Part shown: in pieces, positions 48,871-63,400 of the stretch | Numbering within the stretch: the first letter of the stretch is position 1 | How the letters are laid out: each line of letters starts with the position of its first letter | Source: Puffinus mauretanicus | Lineage: Eukaryota; Chordata; Aves; Procellariiformes; Procellariidae | NCBI GenBank assembly: GCA_023333565.1 | Contig: JAJKFH010000102.1 | Span: 496,001-560,000 of the forward strand | Length of the DNA: 64,000 nt | Direction of reading: 5' to 3' | Notes under the pieces: model-generated | Database searches by the model: none | The model's input: only the letters and a program-made list of their open reading frames with translations | What the model was told of the DNA's origin: nothing | Translations under genes and position numbers: made by a program

Positions 48871-51395
48871 CGGCTTCTGAGAGACCTCCTCTGCTGTGTC
48901 TGTGTCTGCTCATGGGGGAAAAATTACTGTTCTCTTACTCCCATAGGAAAAACATTTGAGGCATTAGGAATTTGGCATCCAGGACACTGGACACTGCCTG
49001 TCAGTTGTCAGCACTGGCAATAATCCCATATTTCTATGAGGGTCTCCAAGCACTCCACGATGCCAAAAAAGAACTGTGATTTTTATCATCTATATTTGCT
49101 AGGGATCAGACAGCATCAGAAAAAAGTTTAAAATCAAAGCACGTTTAAAGACAGGCTGACAGACTCCCATAAAGGTGGCTGAGCAAGACAGAATTCAGCT
49201 GGAGGGAAGCATCACAGCAGAAGAAGACCCTTTGCTGTCCACATACACATCACCCAAAAGTGACAGGGATGACAAAACTTGGGAAGTGGGAAAGAGAAGA
49301 GGCAAGCTCCACACCAAGGTGAGTGAGAAAGGCGAGGCAGCAGAGGCTGGGAACAAACCTCTCTAGAATACCAAAGAACTTCAATTTTATGTCTGAAGTA
49401 CAAAAGTAAGCAATCAACCAAGGAGAAAGAACATTACAGAGCAGAATGAGAAATGAAGTTGCACAGGAGGATAAGGCAGCCAAAGTATTAAACGACTTTT
49501 TCCTTAAAGGAGGACTGTACACATCACAGCAAGTCAGGCTTCTGGTCTCCTCCCAGCCCAGGCTCCAGCCCTGAGAGGTAGCAGGGGGATGCTCAGCATT
49601 GCTGTTCTAAACTTCAGGGTACATATGGTAAATTTGTTCTATAAACCCTTGGCTTTTTGCCTGAAAGTCAAGCTGCTTTTTTTTCAACAAAGTGTGCTTT
49701 TATTAAATTCCTCCCTTACTGCAGGAGGTGTGAATTAGAAGGGATGGAGTTTACGGTTCTTGTATTTTATTACATCCCCAGACTCTCCAAGTGGCTGGTG
49801 CTGGAGCAGGGTAACAAGGGAAGAAAACAGTCCTGGCTGCCATTCATCCTTCCACAGCACTGGTGCCAAAACCAGCATGATTACTGATCATTACTGATGA
49901 ATGAGATACCATTAAACCTCTAGGACAAGGTTCAGTGGGTTACCAGAAGCGAGAGAACCACTGGTGAGTTGAGGAGAAACTACCTCCCGGGGAGGGGAGA
50001 CATCATCCCATGATGAAAGCAGCAGCAGAAGGTGGTGCTGAGGGAGCTAAGTGTCCATCTTTCTTCTCAGGCTACCGAGCCCCTTCCTCACCTGCTTCTT
50101 CCCTGGGACTCAGAGGTACGTCACTGCTCTCCTTCTACTTATATGCTGCGGAAAAGAAGAAAATCTCAAACTTTTTCAAGTATTAATTTGTCTAAGAATC
50201 TTCTTGAAAAAAGGCCATGGGCTTTTATGGCTCCTCAGGCTGCTGATGTGATGGGGAAACATCAATGCATCGCCCCCGGTACCCATAACTCAGGGCTTTG
50301 ATGCACAATCCACCAGACTGAAGCAGGCCTAGAGAGCTAGGCTAGAATATCTAAGTGTGTTCTGGCTGGCTAACAAAGGATAATGTTTTATGAGGCACCA
50401 GAGTGTGCTTTACAAACAGCCTTACCGCATACGGATGTTGCTACACGCTGCTCTGGGCCAGCTCAGAGTTCACGCAGCAATGACCAGCACACTCAGAAAC
50501 GGACCGTGAGAAGAAGCCCAAGCCCCACTCTCCCCACTCCCACGCAGTGCCTCTGCCCCAGCAGCTGGCAACATTGCAGGATCGAGATGGAGAGAGCACA
50601 GGAAAAGCTGCTAAGACATTTACGGTTTACAGCGACCCAGGGAAGCATTCAAAGCCAGTTCACAAAGCCAATTCGCCTCAAAAGTTTGAAAGGCAAAAAT
50701 CAAAAATGCATGCTTTTATAAGAAGCCAAATATGTTCAACCACTCAAAGAAAGACCAACTTGTTTGCTTTCTGCTCTTCTCTCTCCTTCATATTTAAGCA
50801 GTTTTTAAAGTCTTACTTCATGTCTGAGTAAGTGTAATCAGAAACTGTCATCATACACCGTCTCTGACAGAAAGAAATCCCAAGTGTGATAGTGTAATCA
50901 ACATTCCTTCCTCCATTAAGGGTTTGGGTATTATACTAATTAATGTTTATCACACTTTGATTGCTCCTTGAGCCTGATTTGCAGGTGTTTCAGCATTCAC
51001 ATATTGCCCTGCTCCTGTGATGCCGAATGGCTTTTCAGATTGGAGGGTGATCAAGGTTGCCAGGTTATCCTCAGCAGGATCTGGCATACATCATTCTCCA
51101 CAGGTCATGTTCTCAGACAAAAATAATTTCGTTTTGATTTTTAATCTCTCATTTCACAAGGTGCTCCCACTACTGTGAATTAAGTTTATGTAAAACCAGA
51201 AACTTAGAATTTTGACCTATCATCACAGCACCCTCCTCCCTCTTCCCCTGCAGCTTGTTCTCTTCCCCCGAAAAGCAGCTTTTCTTTTTTTCTTTGTCAC
51301 AAACAAGTTCTTCTTTAACCTTCCAGCCTTTTTACTTGCCTCCCACCACTGACTGATCTGAAAGTGGACAGGCTTTCCTTTTTTTAGAAGAAATA

Positions 51396-51439
51396 TATAC
51401 TAAGTAGAAAGTCTGTGTATACTAAGTAGAAAGTCTGTG
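51396..51439 (+). repeat. Perfect 22-bp tandem duplication
   Basis: The unit tatactaagtagaaagtctg plus tg occurs twice in direct succession without mismatch. Confidence 0.95.
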
Positions 51440-54400
51440 TTTGCAAATAAATTACACAATTAGATCTTCTATTTAAACTATACAGGCTACTTTTGTCAAA
51501 CTATTTCTTCATTAACAGTGTTAAGATATATAAACACTACCATCACGGTAACAACTTTTGGGAAGGATGCTCCAAAAGAAGTAATGGGAAAAAACTGGTT
51601 CTTCTGCCAGTACTGCTGGAGTTTCATAGGTGACCTTTTGAATTCTTCCACTGGCAGTGCAGGGGCAGATACTGAACAACACCGTGGAGCTGCTTCCCAG
51701 AGCAACAGCCACCGAAATAGTCTTGAGATTAGGCAGCAGATGCTGAAAGTACTAGTAACTGGTTTGTTATCTCTATAGTCTTCACTCATCCTTGCAAAAT
51801 TCTCACAAGTATTTACTCACTGAAGCTCAATCTTTTGTAGTAATAGCCTTAAGTGTTTTTTTTTCCTTTTTCTTTTCTTTTTTTTTTGTTTTTTTTAAAT
51901 CACTATTGAAAGGAAGGCTAATCCTGTTTGGACAGAATTTTACAAGACTGTCAGAAGTAAATTTTATTTCCGTGTTGCTTGAAGTTATGGATCATATTTG
52001 GTAGATAGCTTGAGAAGGTGTTTTGGCACCTTGTAACCTTAAATTAATCAACTGTGTACACAAACATTAGGTTTCTTTTTCTCCCATCAAAGCTCCTTTC
52101 TTAGAATAGCCAAAGATCTTCCTCCCTGTCCCCACAGAGCAGAAAATGTGTATCACCATACAGAGTCACAGCAAACCTAAGTAGTGGATAAACGCCCAGG
52201 TGACCCTGTGGTGAATGATATCTGGGGGTGGGGAGAGCTAACACCTTTAAAAAGGTCTCAGATTCCTGTGGATTCCTGAGTGTAGAACAACTCCTTCCCA
52301 GCCTTCATTTGGGCACCGTGTCTGATTCTATACAAACAATGCTCCTGTTGTTCACTTCACTCTTAATCAACATTACGCTCTACATTTCCTATCAGCAGTA
52401 GTCACAGGAGACAGATCAGCCTGGATTTAAATGTCTGATCTGTGCCTTCTCCCAGGTGGGGCTGCAAAAGAAATGCCACCAGCCAAAACTGATGTTTCTT
52501 CTGAGCTTCACCTCAAGGTAGCAACAGAAGGGACTAGCACTGGCAAGTCCACAGCAGCCTCCCCAGCCCTTTTAGCCTGTGCCTCAGTTGAGCCAAAGAA
52601 GCCTCGCTACATCGCCATGATGATGTGGGAAGGAAGAGTGACATTTGCAGAGCCTTCCTCTCCACTGGCAAGGCAGGCCACACCGACTCAACATTGCAGA
52701 ACAAGAGGAAAGCCTGGTTTAGAGCAGAAGATCAGGAAGTTTCTCTTTATTCCTAGCTTTCCCCCATACCTTCCAAGTGGTTTTAAATCAGTTTTCTTGA
52801 CCAAGCTAAGTAGCACACAGTTGCACACGTGTGATAAGAACTGATTTAGTGAACATCCCTAAACGTTCTACATTTAGGCTTGCCCTAAATGTAAGGCTGA
52901 ATGTACCAGGTAAGTTGAACTCCCGCTCATTTGTTGGAATGGAGGCTTTTTATACCAACATGGCATATAGCACAAATGCTGCTCCTAGTCTGTTTACCTC
53001 CACTACCAAAACAGTCATTGTCACCAAGAATAAGAATGCTGATCAAAACACGCCCGCTTCTGAGCAGAATATGATTGCTTGTGATAGAAGTTCAAACTCT
53101 AATCATGCTCCGAGAAAATCATTGCTTTTCTTTGCATTTAATCAAATATCATTAGAACTTTACAGCTTTTCACCCAAAGATCTCAAACCAATTTCCAAGC
53201 GTTAATTAAGTCTCAGTTGCTTGTGACACGGAGAGTGGAATAATTTGTCCCCCGTGACAAAGGAAATCTGGGGAAATGCACAGTATAGTCCCAGCAGACC
53301 AGGTTTTCAGTCCATCATTCACTAATTTGAACAATTTTTGCTTTAATTCACAGGAGTTAACACATACATTTCAGTAGTTGTTTAATTTTCAGTTTTACTG
53401 AGTTTAAGACCACCTGTGCAAGTACTTCTACACTCTTCAGTGCCTCCCCATTGCCAAATCTGTCCCACTGCTGCTCTCTAGAATAAACCACAGCCAGCAA
53501 GCTCTGATGCAAAACACTGATGATTCTCTCCATCACCACTTCTTTCTCTGGATCCAAAATATACCCCTTCCCCTCATTTAAGACATAAGTTTGAAGGTAA
53601 AAGTTTTTGCATTGGCTTTAAATTTTCCCCACTTCCCAGTAGCTGATGGCAATCACACAGAATTTGACTTGCACGTCACAAGTTGAACCCTTCAGTCCCC
53701 TTTTCAATAACAGATACTTAAAAGCTATCATTTACAAGCTAGTAATCACACAACAGTCACCAACTAAAATCAGCCTCTATAAAAACCACTGTCCTGCACA
53801 ACTGGAGTTATGTATTCAGGAGAAGGAAAGCCTAACCAAGAAAATGGACTTGCTACCATAAAGCAGTCTGTTTCATCAACGGTGAAACCCTCAAAGACAA
53901 CTGCACTTCATCTCGTCTTCTTGTAATTCTTAGCTCCTTTCTGACTTCCACCATGTAATAAGGGTCTGCCTCTGTGGTCTTTCCTCACTTTGTCCTGATC
54001 TATTGAGGTTGTCATCAGATACTTGGTAAATGACCTAACTAGCTTTTGAAGGATGACTTGGAGTATCCAGGTCATTTTGTCTTGCTCTCAATACTGTGTT
54101 TCTGCTCATCATATTTGCTGCAGCAATCACCGTACTTTCAACAGCTTACAACTCAATCAAATTTCTTCTACGCCCTTCCACTCTTCCTTCAATTAGATAC
54201 TTCTGCCCACGCGAGCATTGCCACTCACTGCTTCTGCTCAGCAGTCAATGATCCTCCTCAGCATCTTGTGAAGACCAGTGCCGACTCCTAAGATTCCCCC
54301 AAAATTTTGCTACAATGAAAACAAGTCCAACCACATAAGATAACTGTTTCTGAGAAAGTGTATCGGCCCTTTGCCAGTTATGAAACCTCACTGCTAACTG

Positions 54401-57400
54401 CATCTTTTCTCTTTCTCACCCATGCTTCGAATTTGAACTTCTTCTCATAACAGATCCTTCTCTTTCAAAACAGGTCTCCTTCTCTTAAAGGACAGATTTC
54501 TTTCTGTATTTTTTGCAAATGGAGCTTTTTATTTCAAAATATTTGCTCTTCAGAAACAGAGGTTGTTTAGTGTTACTTCTTCATTTTCCTACAATCAATT
54601 GCAATCAAATCTCAAAAGGCACCTTCTATGATATGCCCATCAACAAGCTAATTTGAGCCTAAGTGCTTCTTTAACAAATGAGAGTAACTCTTTATGACAC
54701 ATTATCCATCTAACACCTTTTCTGAGTGATTGCAGCACTTTCTTACTTTCTTGAGGGATTTCTAGTTACTTTTCCCCACAAAACTTTGGGCCCCGGGCAG
54801 AGATTTTTCTAACAGCGTCAAAGAGCAGATGCCTCTCTGCTTGGACTGACAGCTGCTCTGTCATTTCAATGAAACAGTCTGTGGCACATCAGTGATCAGA
54901 CATCACCTTTAGAGCAGTTCTAGACACATGATTTCATTTTCCTCACTGTCCTTTTAAAACTCATCTTCCCCATGTAGTGACTCACAAGTAGTCGTTAAGA
55001 ATGCAAATACTAGCTTCACAATAATACCAGAACAAATTTGTACGGTATACTTTTCAAACCGCCTTCCTCACCCCAAAACTGCCAGGACTGTAAATTCATA
55101 AATTTTAATAGCCTAACCACTCGCCCTGTGACATACTCACACAATAAATGTTCTCACGGACCAATGCCTTTAGCGGCAGCTAATCCTCTCATCCTAGCTA
55201 AAAGTAAGCATGAAGCATAATGAAGGGCATGATTTTGGCTGTGGGGTTGTTTGGGTTTTTCCCCCCCAAAAATCGCCTATGTGCTAGAAAGATCAAAGAA
55301 AACCCTGCCAGGTGCTCAGTAACCCAACAGGAGTTGGGAGCTTCTCACCCTCCCTCCCTCAAAAAAGTCACACAAAGTCTGAATTCGTTCTGGAATCAAC
55401 AATATCCAGCCACTCTGAAAAGTATTGCTGTTGAAGCAAAAACAAAGAAACCCAATCATTGGGCCAAAGTGACAGAGAGAACTGAACTGTGGAGACCGTG
55501 AACTTTTAGTTTCTTGGTGCTGAGCTACTGGAATGACTGGCGTGTTATATATATTTCATAGATAATCAGAAAGGCTATTCCTGCTGCACAACGACAGAGC
55601 AGAAGTGCAACAGCTTTACCTTCTCTTCTAAAAGGAACGTCCTGTTATGCCTCTTAAGCCCATCAAGCATGTCTTCTTATTCAGCTTTGATGGTAGATCT
55701 AAAATGAAAGTCCTAGAAGTAAAATAAAACTAGGTATTTGCATTTTAAAATGTATATTAATCCAGAATAAGGATCATATTCTTGGATAAATTAAGAATGG
55801 AATCCAACTCAGAAGATACTAAATTACTCACCTGGGGTTTCTCTTTAACACACTTTACCATCCAAATCCTTCATCCCTGGCTCCAAAAATAATTTTTATC
55901 CCCTCCTCTCCCTAATGGCACAGCATGGTGGATTCCTTCAATAAAATGATTGCCTGGAGGATTTAGATGGAAGAAAAACAAGAACTCCTTCATTAGTGTC
56001 TGCAAATGGATCTGTTGTCTCCAAAAGCGCTGCTCTGCCTTAACTGTCAGTTGCATTTACACCCTAACTTTAACCTACCCCATTTGGAAAAGCCCAGTGA
56101 CAGCACCACGGCTAGTCAGAAAGGAGGACCATGGAAAGAGAATTTAATCTGCCAGTCAAGTGCGAAGAATAGACCTTTGGCACTGGTATTTCCTCCTGCA
56201 ACTCTCCCCGCAGTGTGCACACTCTCATTTATATAGGGGCGAGCCTGTAATACACATTACAAGCCACTCAGTGTTATTTTCCAGACAGTTTTCTCCACTC
56301 TAGATCCCTGATGGAAGTCATGCCTGTAAAACAAAGTGACTTATTTGCATCTCTTCCTCCAGGGCTAGCTGAGTAGACAAAACTCATCCATAGGAACAGA
56401 AAATGACGCCAACACATGGGTGAGAGTCCAGCATCTGAAGCTGGTTGAGAAGGTAGAGCTATCACTTTGTGTAAGAAAAGAACGACATGGCAATTGTGTC
56501 AAGAAGAGTGGGAGTGGGAGAATTGGACAATATTGCCAAACCTGCAGGCTAAGAAACTAGAAAAAAGGGAACATCCCTTTTGCTGTGAGGCACACACTGA
56601 CTTGTTGTTATGATCTGCTTCTCCCTGGATATTTCCAGAGAGTAATAGCTACAGCCACTTGGGGTCAGAAACTGGGGGGAAGGGAATGCCTCTCTGGATG
56701 GGGAAGTTTATAAGATCTTTTCCAAATCTCTGTTAATTAACAGCTACCTCCTACCCTAGTAGTTTATAGACATGACTTATTGCGGGACAAAATCTCAGCC
56801 TCTGCATCTCCCATCAAGTAGATCTGGATCCTTCCAACCCACAGCCATCCAGAGTACTTCAAGGAAAGGAAGTTCACTCAGCTGCGCAACAAGCAGAGCT
56901 TCAGAGTTCTCCTGGAGAACTTCCCTCAGGGCACCACAACTGTGGGAAGACATTAGAGAAGCACACTTAACACTCTCATGCTGAAGTGCTGCCATGAGAC
57001 CTCTTTGCATTAGTCACTCTAGTCACCCACAGCTGTGGCTGGGAGGTCAGTCCCACCTCTTCTCTCCAGGCCCAACCTTCAAGGCACCTGGCTCTGCCTG
57101 GACCCTGAATTGACACTGACATCCCACTAACCTACTGAGGGATTGGCACCACAGCTGTTAGCAAAACACAGCCAGAGACGCACTGTAACCCAACTTGTCC
57201 ACCCCTTACCCTCTAAAACTTATTTCCCTACCACGTGTTCCCAGCTCATGCTGAACTGCTGCTTTCCTCCAACCCAACACTACCTTTAAGGCACGCCCGA
57301 ACATTTATGAACACCACATACAAGTGATTCATGCATCAGCATCTGTCTGAATCGGGTAGAACCTCTGAAACAACATTCAAGAGAGGAGCCTAGAAAAGGT

Positions 57401-60400
57401 GCCAACATGCCCATGCAGCTCTGCCTTTAGAATTAACTGAAAATAAACATGCAAAGGTGGACGCTTGGTCCCATTGTAAAGACTTGCATTGCTCACTGGA
57501 ACAAGTGTTTTTGGCACGTGGTAAGGAGGACAGATCACCACCACTTCCAAACCCTGCCAAATTTTTTGACTTCTTTCTCAAAGGGCTCTCAGTGCTCTTG
57601 CTATGCAGAAAACCCTGCTTTTAGGCTTTAGTGTGGAATTCTCTTTTCACATACCTTTAGACCATTATGGATACAACATCACCATTATTATTTCTGCATA
57701 CATTACTCTCATGCTCTAGGATATTACAACTTTCAGCCATTTAAAACCTCACTGCATTAATGCATCAGACAGTATTTCTGAAGTCCATACGCTTCCACAA
57801 GCATCAGCTGGTTCAGACCCTGCTACACAGAGCTTCAAAGAAGGTTATTTCACTGCAGCTGGGCTCCAGACCATTCACACACTACCTTTTCAATCCAGAG
57901 ACAGTTCAGTAAGCAAAAAGTTACATCTTGTCAATAGCAGAGAGGTCCTCTTGGGCTTCCACTTCTTAAAGCAGTAAAAGTAGGGGTAATTACACCTCTG
58001 TACTTTTTGTTACAAGATAGCTTATAGAAGTTTAAACCAATTTATAGCAGTTGGGGGTATACAAAATGATCCATCCTTCAATTTAGTCACAGCTCTGTCC
58101 TTAAATTGACTGTGTTTTAAAATAATTGTTGGTGAAAGAAGCCAATATTTATCAAGGTAATTACTACTTACCTCCACAAACAGGTCTAACATTTGTTTCT
58201 TTTGCCTCTTCCTGCTACAAGCAGTATTTCCATAGATGGTTTTGAAACTGGCTTTATCTGTTTTGGAACATGGCCTTTGAATAACAAACAATGGTAGCTA
58301 CTACCTGTGGCATCTCTTGTGTTAAAATCATGGTTCTTTAAACATTTTAGAAAAGTTTTGCTGAACCATAGGGAGTCTATAGATGGTAGTAAATTGATTT
58401 GAGCCTGATTTTATGTGTCTGATTACAGACACATAAAAATATGAACAAAAAGCAAAGAAAATTAAGTCAAAAAGCCACTATGAACTGCATGTGATTGGAC
58501 CAAATGTTTTTTGTTTAGGGATTTTCTTCAAGATGCAAAGTTTGGCTGCATGAACAGAGTCTGCACAGCAGACACATCCTAAAACAAGTTTCTATGCTAT
58601 CAAGAACTTATTTTTATTAAGCGTGTTAAGATTTATCACAGACTCTTCCAGGACACCTCTTTTCAGGAAATCCAACTCATGCAGTTGTAGACAGCAACAT
58701 CCCTGTTAAAAATGATTGGCGTTGCCATAATCAATGCTCTAGAAGCTAAGATGGGATTTCCCCTTGCTCGTGACCAAACAAAGAAAATAAATCAAATACC
58801 TAGAAAGCAAAGTCCTCCTTTACTGAAACAGCAACCTCGCCTCCCTCTGTTCTCTTTCGGTATCATTCCTTCACCCTTTGAGGAGTAGCAAATCCTCCTT
58901 CTGAGAATGGATCTGATCTCCCCAGAGTTGCAAAAGCAGAATGAAAGTTCCTTCCAGACAGGAAGGAACAGATTCAGGCCTCAGGATGGTCAAGCCATAA
59001 TGCATATTCTACTGGATATTTTTCCAGCTACCGAGCTGCACTTATGTAGGTAGATGCATCTTACACTTCTTCCTACTTCCGAATCTCTTACATGCTTTCT
59101 AAGGGAGTCTGTCTTGCCCTGTCTTTAAGGACCAGGGAGAGAATTAGCTCACCAGAACTTGAAAGCTGCTACTCAATATTGAGTTTTCTCCAACAAGGCA
59201 CACAGTACAAACAAGAAACTACCCTGTCAGGTTAAAAAAATCACAAACTAAAATAAAACAATAAACCATATGTACCAAAGTTACCTAAGTTTCTTCCTAC
59301 TGTTTGCCTTTCTTATTGCACACGCCATGTGTTTTGATCAAACTGTCTCACATTTCCACTAGGTATTCCACTACCATAAAAGGCCCTGTAAGAGTAGAAA
59401 GAAACCTCTCAGGAGCTCCATTAAGTCCGAAATTGTTGCCTGCCTCCTTTTGCTAAGCAGCTTTGAGACCAATTCCAGAAGTGGGAGAACACCTCTCCTG
59501 CAATTTTTGCATTTTCCTTCACTTTTTTAGTACTTACAGCAAATTGACACCTCGGCAGTTTAGCATGATTGATTGCACCTAAACCACTCATTTTATTTTT
59601 AGTGACTGAGGATATGGGTATGGCTTGTATTTCCTTTGTGCTCCTGGATGGCCATTTCAGCATCCTGGACACAATATTCCACCATTTTCTTTTCAGATAG
59701 AGAATCAAGCATTAAGAGCCCTTCCTCCTGACAGAATGTTTTCTGTAGCTAATGCAAACTCATCTCATGCTTTGAGAAATATTTTGCATTAATGCCAGCA
59801 CTGAGTCTTTTAGTTATTCATTAAAATTTACCACTATTTGCAGACCTGCTATTAGGTGTGAAAAGTTTAAGTCTGCTTGGAGGAAGACACTGAAGGTGAA
59901 GCACTTCAATCATTTCTTTAAATTGCTCGTTTTAAACTATGCTGAAGGCCTTGTTAGTGTACAGAAAGCTACAGCTCTCTCACCAAGTTCAAGACTGCCT
60001 TTCAATCACTTAAGGCAGAACAGATTGATCACCCTCCTTTTGGGGGAATGGGATTCAAAGATAAACAGACTGCTAGTGAAAGAAACTGATGTGGAAGAGC
60101 TGTTGTTAGCAGACTTAGAGCAAGGGCTTAAGTAACCATCACTACATTTCAATGACAATGCCATAAAAATCATCTCGCTTGCAGAATCAAATGTAGCCTT
60201 CTGCTCCTCTCCTTCAAAAGACACATTTAATCTCTGGAAATCCAAAAGACATATTTTCAGCACTTTCTGAGATGAGCAAGAATCCTGTCTTGCTAATTCT
60301 CCACCATGTTTGTTTCATTTTGAAGGAATAATCTTTTAATGACTTAACACCATTCAGTCTCCTCTTTCCTACTATTCCCATTTCATTTCAAGCTGCGACA

Positions 60401-63400
60401 GCTCTATCTGTGCCCCTTCCCACCCGCTGCCCCACTCCATGGGTTGTGAAGGTATCTGAATTGAGCCTGGGCCTCAGATCCCGCAGGATTTTTAGCTTAG
60501 GGATTTTAGCAGCATCCAGAAAGAGTTGTAATCTGGACTACTGCAGAACAGTCACTATCCCTTCGCCTCTTTTTGAGGGCATAGGATGCTTGCTACTGCC
60601 AGCTGCCACCAACCTTCCAGGCATGCTGATCTGACCCCCATATGTCCCCTCCTAAAGTCTACCCAATCGTTTGGGAACCTCTCTCAAGCTACATCTTTAC
60701 AAGCTTTCAAATTTAGCTTCCAGAGGACCATGAGAGATAAAACAAATGAGTGGTTTCTTACAAAGTGTGTGCTACTCTTAAAAAAAAAATAAAAAAAAAA
60801 TCCACATTACTTGGACAGGCCTCTACAAGAACAACCAGTACCTGAAGGCAGAATTCCTCCCTCTGTCTTCCCCATGCTCCATGTCCTCATGTCTGCAGGA
60901 CCATCCACTCACTCATTTACCTCACTGTTTCTACTTAATCTTCCTGGCAGCAAATGACTGCTCCTACAGCCCCCAGAGAGGTCTCTGAAACTAAACTAGA
61001 CCTAGCATCCTCTCTCAGATGACCTCTGGGACAACTTCAAAGTACCATGAGGTGACTTGTTGCTTAACAAGAGCCATATCACTCTCAAATTAACTGGAGA
61101 AAAATTGATTCCCTGTGCTACAGTCAGCCTCCTGGTGTAAACTCACCTGAATGGTGACCCATCACGATGGAGCCCTCTTGACAGCTCTCCTCCTAGTAAG
61201 ATCAAACCCTTATAGCCAGCAGAGGAACAACTACAACGCAGTGTTCAAGCTCCAAGCTGAATCCCAGAGCCACAGTGCACAACAAACAACACAGTACAGC
61301 TTGCAGCAAGACCCTTCTTTGCAAGTTTCCACGAACATTTAATAATACATTCCACAGACCTCCTAAATCAAGTACATTCTTATGGAGAAATTCAGTCACC
61401 CCTTTCCATTATTGATCATCATGACTAATCACAGTAATAGGTTTAAAACAAGGGTGGGAACACCCAAATGCACCTCATGGTCAAGGTTTTGTCTGCATTT
61501 TCAATTTCAGGACTACTTGTATCTCAACCCTGCTCCTGTCCCAAACATCCCTTAAGGCTCTGCTGCCCAGCCAGCCACTCCTTACCTTCCTTAATCACAC
61601 ACCTACCAGACTTTCTCCCCAAGCTTAACAGCATTTCCACAGTGCTTTTGTTTTCCAACTACCGCTTTCGGAAGTGTGGCTCTCAGTTAAACCTCTGTTT
61701 AATATTAAAGCCCTTTTCAAATATTTAATATTAAATTAATTTGAATCCAGTTGGGGAGGAACAAAAAGGATATGCCTGTTTAGCAAAATACTATTCCAGA
61801 CAAGCAAAAGACACTGAATAAATATCTTTAAAATATTTAGGATGAAAAATTTTGTATACTGGACAACTTGTGGTTGGATCACAGGCAAAGGAGACCAAGA
61901 CCTTGATAACAACATTCCAACCCCAAGTATTTGTTTTCTTTATACTACTATAACACTCCATGAGATAACTTGCATAGGCAATTTTCCACAAACCTGTTAT
62001 ACAAAAGCATGCACTCTGAATAATGAACTGACATATTAGAGGTTATTAACATCTCCTGGCAACAAAAACTCTCCTCAGAAATTGAGAAATCCCAAAGGGC
62101 AAGCCTAGCTAACCAGGGGGACATCTTGGAAAAGCTAAACCCACCACTTATCTGAAGTACTTATCACAACAACATTTCTGTAAAAAATTCCACAGCACAT
62201 GATTCCAACACAAGCTGTCACCCAGAAAATGCTGGTAATGATGAAACAAATAGATAAAAGACTATTGGTTAATTGAGTGTTTAAATTGGTCATTTTGCCT
62301 CCTGTGACCTATACCAAAAGTCCTCCTTAAAAGTCCAGGAGTTAAACTCGTATAGATATTATGTCAGATTGGCTATGTTAGAATATTTATGTTTTAAGTG
62401 GTAGCATGTATTAAAATCTCAGTAGCTATAGGCAATGAATCTGATCTTCACTGCAGCTTCCACAGCAGATTAATTACATGAATTCAGTTAACATACACAA
62501 GGTTAAAACTTCCATTACTCCAAAAAACAACCCTGGAAAGTACGTGCAGCCTCTTGATCTCCTCACAGTACTGATATTGGCACCAAGAGGACAGGGCTTC
62601 CTAAGAGGACAGGACTGTTGACTGTACTGACCTAAGACATCAACCTGTACTGCCCAGCAGCCAAGAGCCTGCCAAGGTCAGTGCTCTCCCTCTGCAGGAT
62701 GTGGTACTTCGCTGTTCTCCATGTGGAAGAGGCCGGATGGGTCCCTGCTCCCAAGGGTTAGGAATATGACAGAGGGATGCTGAGGTACCCCCTGCTCTTT
62801 CTTAGTGATTCCAGATCGCAGTCCAGGTGCACTGTTAGCAAGGTACAGAGAAGGTTTAGCTGCTATGCGTTGCTAGACCTGCTCTCCAAGGCTGTTCCCA
62901 GTGGGTCTGCTCTGGGTCTCAGCCATAATTTACCTGTTTTTTTGCACCTGCACATCCCTTGATTCTCCACAAACTAATGAACTCTGCAAAGTACCTCATT
63001 CACCATGTACCTTGCCACAGTTAATAGCAAGTCAGCTTGTTTGAGAGATTTGGAAAGAAGACAGCTTGGCAGAGACTTGTCTCATGGGTTATTTCCCAGA
63101 TTCCCCAAAGCAGGGGGGGGAAGGGGAGGAAACTGAGAAGGGGATTTCTTTCTCCCAATTCTCCAAATGCAAAGGTGTCTTTCTTGTGCCCCCTTGAGAA
63201 GACTGAATCCACAGGCACTTTTCACCACTGCTGCTTCTGCACAGCCACTGACTGGCCCAGGGAATATTTCTTCTACAACCACAACAGTACCACAGTTGCC
63301 TTCAGCCAGTTTCCAAATAAAGGGAGAAAAAGCTCACCTTCCTTGCACAATGGATGGACATGTTCATTTTAAGAATTCATACTCAATTGTCACGTCAGCA

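Noticed and set aside
52431..53205. Two plus-strand frames of 137 and 124 codons
   Set aside because: No recognisable domain, no good flanking splice sites or Kozak context; consistent with chance.
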